Source of the DNA: Coptis chinensis
Lineage: Eukaryota; Streptophyta; Magnoliopsida; Ranunculales; Ranunculaceae
DNA length: 64,000 nt
Reading direction: 5' to 3'
Assembly (NCBI GenBank): GCA_015680905.1
Contig: CM027381.1
Coordinates: 66,019,501-66,083,500, forward strand
Shown: in pieces, positions 55,852-64,000 of the stretch
Position numbering within the stretch: the first letter of the stretch is position 1
How the letters are laid out: each line of letters opens with the position of its first letter
Made by a program: the position numbers and the translations under genes
The notes under the pieces: generated by a model
What the model was told of the DNA's origin: nothing
Database searches by the model: none
Seen by the model: the letters and a program-made list of their open reading frames with translations, nothing else

Positions 55852-58800
55852 TTAAATTACACCAAGAGGATTGATCACTGAAGTAGGGGATTCGCGTAGA
55901 AGTTTGTTAAGAAGATCCTGACAGAATCTATTCAACTTTTGTAAAGCATCCCTGTCCTTCAAACATTGCTGTATGTACAATAGTTGTTAAGGACTTGGGG
56001 GGTCCTTACGATTCTGTTATTGGGATTCAAGTATTCGACGCAATAGGAATTATTGAAAACTGGAGACCTAATACTAAACACCAAAATGTTGCAACTTAAA
56101 GATCTCTAGCTTGGGGACCTAAACTAGCAAAGGATTTTTTAATTCAAATTTCTTATTATTTTCTTAGTATCAAAGACAGATGATAAACACAGCAATGAAA
56201 GCAGTTATGAACAATACAAGCACGATTATGAGTTTATGACATAAGTATATTGTCAGATTGTTTGGTGGAAGGGGTGATCTATTCTATATTTCTAACGTAT
56301 GAAAGTTTATTTTTTAAGTTATAGATTAGATAGTATAAAAAGAAAAACTGGTAACAAAAAAATGGACAACAGTTAGGATATACAATAATAAACTGTTGGT
56401 TCTCCATATATATGTACTAGACAGATAGCAAGCACTTTCAGCTTAATCAAGAACAAGAAAACAAACCAAAAACTAACAAATTCAGATCACATATCAGACA
56501 GAATACTTGCTGCCTCAACAAAGTATACCTACAAAGGTCCTCCAGTGATATCATTGATGACAATCCAATGAAATAAAAAGCAGTTGCAGTTCTTGAAGTG
56601 CCAATGGTTTATCTGACTTCAGCCAAGCTAATTTCTTCGGGCTGTTCAGCAACCTACAGCAGAAATAAAATAAACAAATACGTACTAAAGTCAAACATAA
56701 TTTAAATTTATGAAAAAATGACGAGGAGAGACAAGTTTAATAGTCATGGAAAGCTCCGAACTTCCGAAGTGAGATAAAAAGCTTAAAAATCACATTTCCT
56801 TACATGAGCACAAGCACAAGTGCACAACCATGCATAAAATTATCTTTCTTGTGAACATGTGCAACCATAGCAATTTTAAAGATTTAAAACCTTCCCATGT
56901 GAGGAGACCGTTGAAACCTATTTGGACCACTACATACTTCTTATCCTTTAGGAAATCAACTTAAAGTTATTATGGTATCTTTGAGTCCTGATAATTTCAC
57001 TTACCACATTTTCCTTGTCTTCTTGTTGCATCTTGTTGTCAGGCGAAGGATCAGCCAAATCTAGAACGAAATATAAAGGTGTAAGCTCTACATCAATCAA
57101 ATGTCGCAGCAACATTGGAAAAAACGAGAAGAAAAATAAACAAAAACCCCTTACCAGTTTTTCCTTTATCAGCAGCAGACTTCTTCCCCTCGTTCTTGAG
57201 CTTTGCCTTCTCCTTGTTCACTTCCTGCCTGCGTGAAGACCTTTGTGGTTTCTTCTGCGTATTAGCAGAGTCAATGTTGGAAACAGACTTCAAATTTGTG
57301 GCGTTTGGAATTGATGATCCTCTGCTTTTGTTTGCTGGCACTTTTTTCTGATCATTGTCCATCTTAGCTGATTTGAAAATTGATGAAGCTTGGAAGCTTT
57401 CAGAGTTCAAGGACTTGGGCTTCAATTTCGTAGCACCTGTGGCAGAAGAGCTCTGTATGTCTTCATCTGCAGATTGAGTTCCCTCCTCAGGTACCTGTGA
57501 ACAGGTCACAGAAACTTGCAACTGTTCTAAATCTTCCAAGATGTTGTAGCTTTTAAGTAACTCTTTCACAGGATCACCAAGTTCAAGAAGATTGTTTCGA
57601 GAAGCATAGGCTTTCAGCTCATCACGCATTCTCTGCAAGGGCTGCATGAAATACCCTTCATCATATTGGATACTGAACAATAACTAGCTATGTAAAGAAA
57701 GTGACTGTATTCGCCAACTAGACAGATTTATCACTATTTAGGCACATGATATCTACTTTCATTGCAAAATAAATGCATGCAAAACTAACAAAATTTTGTC
57801 TGAATGCGCAGCAAAATAGATTCTCATGTAGTTAAAACAGTAAAAGAAATGGTATAAACAATTCAGCATATTATATGTACCACTAACATAAACAGGGCAG
57901 GCCTTGGCACCACAGGATCATTCCCCCTTAGACGCAACTTTTGAGACCAAAAGGTCACTGGTTCAACTTACAGAACAGCCTTTCCACAAGTAGAAACAAG
58001 GCTGTGTAGTTTTGACTCTCCCCAGAATCCATACTGGAGGGATCCTAATTGACTGGGCTAGCCCTTTAGCATAAACACATTTGCAAACCTTGCAAATAAT
58101 ATGAGAACAAGTTCAATACTAGAATGTTATGCCAACATATATGCAGAAGCTTTTACTCGGTCTTCTGGAATGAAAAAAGATTACATCGAGAAACACTTAA
58201 ACATAAAACAATGGCAAATATACTTCTTTTTTAAATGCAGGTATTCATAAGAGAATACATTCATGAATGCAAAATCAGCATTATGGTGTACCTCGCAGCC
58301 AGATTCCAGGGCAAGCCTGAAGAAGCCAACTGAAACAGTGTGCTTGGCTGCAGATTCCGATAGCTTGATCTGTGACAACCAATATGATGCCGAATAAAGC
58401 ACACTGAACTTCCGTTGATTTATTGATTTAGTAACATCAGAAGATGGTGTTCCACTCCTCCCTTGACCAGTTGTCGATCTCTTCATTCTAGTCTCTGATA
58501 TTGGAGTTATAGTGCCAGTTGGTCTAGGAAGTGGGCTGACAGCAGATTTTGAAGGAATAGAGAGCCTTCTTGGTGGCTTGGCAGATTTTTCCTTTCCAGA
58601 GAGATCAAGAACGCTTACACTCTTACTCACATTTGAAGCAGCTCTTTCCCTGAAATAATGCATCATGATAACCAAGATCGTAATTGCATTGCAGACTGGT
58701 AGAAATATGTAATTATGCAGAAAAGTAATAATAAAATTATTATGTAATGCGTTCATAATTTAAAGATGATGGAAAACAAAAGAAGAGGTTAGTCCAAAGT

Positions 58801-59463
58801 GCCGTTCACTACCTCTTCTTTTGTTTTTGGTCAATTGTGAAATGATGGCAACAACTCGACAAAATTTAAGATGTGATAATAAAAACAACAAAATATGTGT
58901 GTTCAGCCCATCTATCTGTATCTGCTACAATGAGAAACTGAGCATTTGGCATGCTTGCTAATTGCTATTCTTACTCAACAATAAACCACATCAGATAATA
59001 TTTCCAACTTCTATTCTCTTTCTTCTACACATTAAAGGAACCTAAAGTTAAAAGTTGATGTTACTTCCTCAAATTAAACACAGCCTAAATATAAAACTAG
59101 GTTACTTCCTCAAGTCAAATGATTCTCTAATTTCATGTCAATTCCAACAACTAAAGTTGATTATGGTTTTAATATATTTGTTTCCAAACTATTGTACAGT
59201 TTATAACATCAAACCCACCCTAAAATTAAAATCGCAATATAATAAAATAAACCTCTTGGAAACAGATGACGTGGAAATTTCCTCCTTGAGTTTACTTGCA
59301 GATCTCAACGGATATCGAAGCTTTGATTTCCCAGCATTCACTAAAAAAAAAAAACATTATGAGTGTTAAAGATCTGAGGATAGCAAAAATATAAGGAAAC
59401 TTAATTACAGTATAAATGTTACTTACAATCAACAGAAGAAGATTGGTCTTTAACAACTTCCAT
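55852..59463 (-). CDS. Uncharacterised plant nuclear-type protein, 7 exons
   Basis: Exons: 59463-59427, 59340-59253, 58649-58292, 57641-57155, 57060-57005, 56653-56618, 55968-55852, giving 392 residues in frame. The first five junction sets are clear GT-AG. Exon 6 may instead read on to a TAA at 56611-56609, ending a 356-residue form; I favour the longer one because the last exon encodes coding-like LKDRDALQKLNRFCQDLLNK up to a natural stop and fits the phase. Domains: a basic N-terminus (KSKLRYPLRSASKLKEE), a Ser/Pro/Lys-rich linker (KPPRRLSIPSKSAVSPLPRP), the conserved-looking ASYWLSQIKLSESAAKHT with FFRLALESGCEPLQRMRDEL, then an acidic stretch and a Lys-rich tail (KEKAKLKNEGKKSAADKGK). I do not recognise a named family; composition suggests a nuclear or chromatin-linked protein. 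Confidence 0.85.
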
Positions 59464-59740
59464 TTCGCTTTGATTAGTTTGTTCGACGGGGAAATATGAA
59501 CAAAGAGTTGTGAGAGAAATGGAGGATGGGGAATTTATTTTTATTTTGGAGAGAGAAAATTGAGCGGGAAATTAAGGAATCTTTTTTTATTTTGGAAATC
59601 AAATTAAAGCTATCTAACGGTTTAAAACGGCTTGGATTGAAAAAAGGTCCCGCGTTTGTTTTTTTGGTTATTTGAATTTTGAAAATTTGAGGGTTTTATA
59701 TTGTATTTTGGGCTATCCAGAACAGTACAAACTATCGTGA
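59464..59740. promoter_or_regulatory. Upstream region of the 392-residue gene
   Basis: It should hold the 5' UTR and promoter on the minus strand. The stretch near 59560-59640 has TTGAGCGGGAAATTAAGG and AAAGGTCCCGCG. TTTCCCGC (the reverse of GCGGGAAA) is an E2F-site-like word, which would fit cell-cycle expression, but one match is weak evidence. Confidence 0.35.
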
Positions 59741-60690
59741 TATCTATCGAGATTTCATAGAAGGAGGATATACAAGTGTAATTATCGTCGATATATCCTC
59801 AAATATTGTGATATAATTACGATATACTGATATTTCAAAAATATCACAATATTTACATAACTTTTGTTCTAACAATTACTCCCCAAAAATATCACCAAAT
59901 CAGCTCTACCAAATATCGAGGACTCGTCTCGCCAAAAAGCTGTAAAAACCAACCCATCCAACAACAACTCTACTCAACAATAGTAATTCACAACAATAAT
60001 TCAGAAGAAGAAAAAAGAAAGTTATAAAACTACAAAAGAAACGAACTCGAACTCGGAGAAGAAAATAAGATAATGAATAACTATTACCACATTTATTACA
60101 AATACTTCCAAAAGATTTCGGAATCGAATGATACGATTTAGATTATTCAAACGACGAATATAATGATTCTTCGTCTTCAGTTGTTGTTAGAAATGAAACG
60201 GTTGTTTCTGTTGTTAGTAATAATAAGAGGAGAAGTGATCGTGATTCCCGCTGTTTGCTCCAAGAATTAACCCAGAGAATGATCAATCTAAGCGAACGTT
60301 TCCAACAGTGGTGTGAAGAATTCAAAAGCTTAATAATATAAAAAGGTTTTGGCCGGAAGATCAACAGCTACTAAATCATCGTGGATAAACTTTAATTTTT
60401 GGATAGCTTTCCCGTTGTTCATATGTGTGTCTCTTATCTTTTTTTTTTCTTGTTTTTGGTTCTTTAGATTATGTTTGTCTCTTCGTATCAAGGGAGATTT
60501 GGTTCTATGTCTAAGATATATCATAAAATATCTCCAAAATGTCGATGATTTTTTATATTTATCGATATATTGTCAATATTAACAAATGTGTGTATGCAAA
60601 ATATCCCCACACAAGAGGATATATCGACGAAATATATCAAGATTTCAAGAGTCGAGATATCCCCATATCCTGATATTTTGTACTATGGTC
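59741..60690. repeat. Unit with inverted GATATATCG-rich ends
   Basis: TCGTCGATATATCCTC at 59785-59800 is matched by its exact reverse complement GAGGATATATCGACGA at 60615-60630. Both lie in ~150-bp tracts rich in GATAT/ATATC words. The centre holds a short broken ORF. It could be a small transposon or a folded-back repeat. Confidence 0.55.
60073..60341 (+). pseudogene. Small ORF with one frameshift, unknown
   Basis: An ATG at 60073 opens 22 codons to a TAG at about 60139. One base out of step a frame continues YSNDEYNDSSSSVVVRNET, NNKRRSDRDSRC and LLQELTQRMINLSERFQQWC, to a TAA at 60339. The second part has the look of a real helical protein (ELTQRM...ERFQQWCEEFKSL). I recognise no family. 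It sits inside the inverted-repeat unit, so it could be either cargo or a plain host gene fragment. Confidence 0.3.
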
Positions 60691-62270
60691 AAACTTAATG
60701 TAAATGGATCTTTGTTTGACTCAATAACTGGTTTCTAATAGTTATGTATTTTTTATTTTTTTGCACTAATTACCCATCACATTAATATTAAAACTTTAAG
60801 GAGATCATAATCTAGAGACAGACCTCATGTCTTGCAACCTATTAGCCCACCTAGCCAAGTTCATGGACCTCCCCAATTCCCCATTAAATACCCTACTATG
60901 TGGACTATACTACGAGACATAACCATATTAAGATAAAGTTATTATAGTGGGATCTAATTGTCATGCTAGGTTATTAGAAGTAGTAAAAGGTTCCCGATTT
61001 GTCAAATATTGAATCACTGATTAGTAATCTCCTTCAATGAGAAAGCAACTTGCATATGGATTTCCAACTAGGTGGATAGCAGTTTCAGCTGCCACAAACT
61101 TGCTTTGAAGGTTCTTCAACACTTCAAACTTATTTTGAAGGTTTTGAAAATTACAGCAACTGCCTTTCTTTTCATATTCTAAACTATCACTCCAGCTACA
61201 CCTGCACATGCTCCTTTTCATTGCCAAAATAGAATGATGTAAGATTACTAGCCCCGCGCTTTCTTGCCATAATTCATTATTTCATTATGTTTGTGCTAAG
61301 ATTATTATTTTCAAATTATAATTATTATTTATTAGGAATTTGAAATTTGAAATATTTAGTATTTTCTATTTAGAGTTTAATTAGTTTTAGAAGTCCAGGT
61401 TAGATTTACAAGTTTAGTTTCCTTGTTAATCAAGTATGGCTTATCTATAAAAAGAGGTCATTATAGTTTAGTTCATTCAACCAATTATCAAATTATCAAA
61501 TCTCCAAAACCCTATTATATTTTTCTCCTTCAACTTCTACAATTCTTCAATTCAATCTTCTTCCTCATTTAAATCTATTCTTTCTTTAGGGATCCCGTAT
61601 CATTTCTTCTAAATATTAGTTTATTCCACACCAGTATTAAATATGATATTAATGCAGACTTTAATAACAACTGGAAGCGAGTCAATCGTATTCAAAAGAG
61701 TATAGTCTCGTTAAGGTTAAAGATACTAGGGGAATCCAATTATTCTTTTTATGTTTTGTATGTTTCCAAGCATTTATGTCATGTAACCACTATTCATATG
61801 GTAATGCCCGCTTTGTTGAAGTTTGTATATTCAAACTTATACATGTTTCTTTCTCCCAAAATGTGTTGCATGATTGTACAAACTAAAAGCGCTTTGGCAG
61901 CTATATCCTCATATTGCGACTATAAAGGTTATATTTAGTGATTATCCTTACAAGTATGGAAATGGGATTAAATTAGGTCTTTGACTGAACTCAAGTCTAT
62001 GTGAGCTGCCTACATATCCAGTTCTCTAGTGAACTGGAATCAAGTTAGACGTAGTCGAGGTGAAACCAAGTGGGAGATGGAAGAGCTGGAGAGTGGAGAC
62101 CAGTCCTCCTTTTGTAGTCTCATTGGTGACCTTTCCTCTTTCCTTCCGTCAGATCACATTCATTCATTTGGTGACTTCAATGAGCATTGATGCTGGAGTC
62201 ATAAAGGTGGTTTTTCCATATCTGAACGTTACATGACTCTTTGGCACTACCTCTTTTTGTGTGTTTAGAT
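60691..62270. other. Repeat-rich interval with LTR-like remnants
   Basis: No supported gene. 61440-61460 has a TATA-like CTATAAAAAGAGG in an LTR-promoter-like setting. At 61980-62060 the words AACTCAAGTCTATG, GAGCTGCCTACATATCCAG and AACTGGAATCAAG are, on the minus strand, the typical CTTGATTCC...GTAGGCAGC end of Tat-like LTRs (compare 30505-30555). The 68-codon ORF at 61021-61227 has an internal repeat and no known domain. Confidence 0.45.
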
Positions 62271-62309
62271 GGTGTATGGATGATGTAGATAGATGATGAT
62301 CGTTGAACA

Positions 62310-63890
62310 AAAGAGAAGTGTATCAAAACCTAATTATCCCTCACTAAGTAAAGGATGAGTAGGGTATCGTTCCACTTTTAAGTGTATGTTATGTGAAGGA
62401 CAGGACTGGAAAGGGGGTTTGAGGGATTAAAAACTAATATTGTAGATATTGTAGATTCTAATGCTAAACTAAGCTAAACTAACTAAACTATTGAGAATTT
62501 ATAAGAGAGAGAATTCAAGAGATTAAAATCCACCAATACTTTTAATCTATGACCTTCTGCTTCATGGTTGTTCTTACAAGTAGACTACAATTAGGCAATC
62601 GAAATGAAAGCCAGATGCCCTTTTGGATGAAACATCGTTAACAATTAACTCTACTTAAGGTTGTTCTTATGTTTATGCTATTAATATCTTCTTTCCTTTT
62701 ATGTAAGCTCGGGTAGCCATTCAATGTATTACCAAGAGCAACATCAAGGAGTACTTCCTAATAGGGCAACCATTAAATGAATCACCACTTAAGGCAAACA
62801 CAAAGAATACTTCCCCTAGGCAGCCCACTCCCTGAGCTACCCCCCTCTAAGGCAACACAAAAAGAATACTTCCCTAACTCTAAAGAACTATATTACTAGA
62901 AGAAAAGTAAAGAACACTAGCATGATATTAATATTGCAAAACATAAACCCTATTCTATACTTCCATCCCCCTTGTGGGGGCAATGGAACTAATAACTACA
63001 AACATAAAGAACTAACCTGATTGAAGAACACCATGAACCGGAAGAATCATTAAACCTTAAGCACTAGCTTCATCTCCTCCCCCTGAAGGAGAAGATTAGC
63101 CTTCCATAAAGAAGGAAGAACACGAAGAACAAGAAGAAGAAGAGTTGAAGAACATAAGACTAGAAAAACTAATTTATTAAGACTTCGGCTAGTTAAAAAC
63201 CGATCTTTTATTATTAATCTCTCTCTCAAGTTCGAGACAAGAATATAAGTGAATTGGCCAAATACATGAGGCACTTAGGTCCTCTATTTATAGGGGTTAC
63301 AATGAGTTCTAGAAGCATTCCAAACCGTCATTTGTTTCCTAATACAAATAGGTTTCTTTTTCGAGTCCGACTTTCGCCTTCAAAACCGGAAGGAATTGGC
63401 TACAAGAAATTCGATTCATGCGTCCGGGCGCATTATCCATGCGTCCCAAACTTAATCAATCAATGCCTTAGCGCGCCGATCTATCGTCCCCGGATGCGCA
63501 AATCAATGCGTCTGGATGCTCGATCCATGCATCCCGCAGCGATAAGCCGATTTTCTCTCTTCTACTCTATCCTTCTATCCTCTTTTGCGGGTTTTGGTCC
63601 AAGCATCGAATCCTTTGGCCTTGGGCTTCCAAATAGACTTTAAAATAGGTCCAAGTCGCATATTTAATAGCTCCATTCCTTGGCCTTCTCCATGATTGTC
63701 CACGGACCTCCCATGTGATCATTAATGCTCCGAATTGCTTCGTTTTACCCCATTTTCTCTAATATTCTACAAAACTCTCTTTTTCACCTGTAGAATCTTA
63801 AAACACAACTTATAAACACTATTAGTCCACTAAGATGGCTAAACAAGAGGCATAATCGAGGGTTAAATAGCACTTTTTGAGCACTTATCA
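62310..63890 (-). repeat. Gypsy-type LTR, minus orientation, approximate left end
   Basis: On the minus strand the sequence from 63890 begins TGATAAGTGCTC, the usual start of Athila/Tat LTRs. A TATA box, CTATAAATAGAGG, is present near 63280-63292 (minus strand). The end region, near 62315-62380 on the plus strand (TGTATCAAAACCTAATTATC, then GGGTATCGTTCC), is typical of LTR 3' ends, but the exact left border is uncertain. The rest of the element would lie beyond the right edge. The plus-strand ORF at 63254-63643 is antisense to it and not credible. Confidence 0.6.
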
Positions 63891-63897
63891 CTCTTCA

Positions 63898-64000
63898 TCT
63901 GGACGAGTGAACTAAAGGAGATCTTGACATCGAACTTCAAGTCTTGGTGATCGACCTGGTGAAGGTCTTGATATCGAACTAATTCAGGTCTTGGTGATCG
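63898..64000. repeat. Tandem repeat beside the gypsy LTR, cut by the window edge
   Basis: AAGTCTTGGTGATCG, GGTCTTGATATCGAACT and AGGTCTTGGTGATCG show two or more ~45-bp units before the window ends. It occupies the 3' non-coding place before the LTR, as in the other gypsy elements of this window. Confidence 0.7.

Noticed and set aside
61021..61227. 68-codon minus-strand ORF ending in AETAIHLVGNPYASCFLIEG
   Set aside because: The peptide looks somewhat protein-like, but it has an internal 30-bp repeat, no start context and no recognisable family, so it is not annotated as a gene.
63254..63643. 129-codon plus-strand ORF
   Set aside because: It lies antisense within a gypsy LTR next to its TATA box, with no domain.
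1..64000. tRNA, rRNA or other structured RNA genes
   Set aside because: I scanned for tRNA-like A and B box words and found only the tRNA-complementary primer site of the copia element. A covariance-model search would be decisive.

Overview
The window is plant nuclear DNA, almost certainly from a eudicot. The evidence is intron-containing genes with GT-AG junctions, F-box, mTERF and LRR receptor-kinase-like families of plant type, and a majority of sequence made of plant Ty3/gypsy (Athila- and Tat-like) and Ty1/copia retrotransposons. I cannot name the species. No bacterial, phage or CRISPR content is present.

Layout. 1-6242 is AT-rich, gene-free sequence dominated by a degenerate ~57-bp tandem array (about 660-3450) and a ~410-bp tandem duplication. 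6243-23909 is a 17.7-kb Athila-like gypsy element with 1.45-kb LTRs and a decayed gag-pol. Its right LTR abuts the integrase of a second gypsy (Tat-like) element (23910 onward). That integrase is interrupted near its C-terminus by a third gypsy element (25045-30638, target duplication GGGCC); the missing C-terminus resumes at 30639, followed by a 3' tandem array and a broken antisense coiled-coil ORF (to ~32400). 33328-34425 is an intact single-exon mTERF gene. 36037-37202 and 43013-49851 are two tandem F-box/FBA genes on the minus strand. One complete minus-strand copia element (37410-42937, target duplication CTTAG) lies between them and another (43432-49098, target duplication ATCAA) splits the second F-box gene. 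50928-54119 is a 7-exon LRR receptor-like pseudokinase, 54894-55181 a small eight-cysteine CX9C protein, and 55852-59463 a 6-7 exon plant gene of unknown function. 59.7-64 kb returns to repeats: a short inverted-repeat unit around a broken small ORF, LTR remnants, and a minus-strand gypsy LTR that leads off the right edge.

The host genes that look functional (mTERF, LRR pseudokinase, CX9C protein, unknown 392-aa gene) do not form a pathway that I can see. Their exons splice into perfect reading frames, whereas almost every transposon ORF is broken by 1-3 nt indels, often where LTR copies differ at CAG/CTG versus CG-containing words. This contrast may partly be a sequencing or assembly artefact in heavily methylated DNA, so transposon 'decay' should be read with caution. 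I found no convincing new biological system. The most useful signals are the three-level transposon nesting, four separate tandem arrays inside gypsy elements (possible satellite seeds), the pseudokinase residue changes, the eight-cysteine protein, and a likely unrecognised terminal exon.
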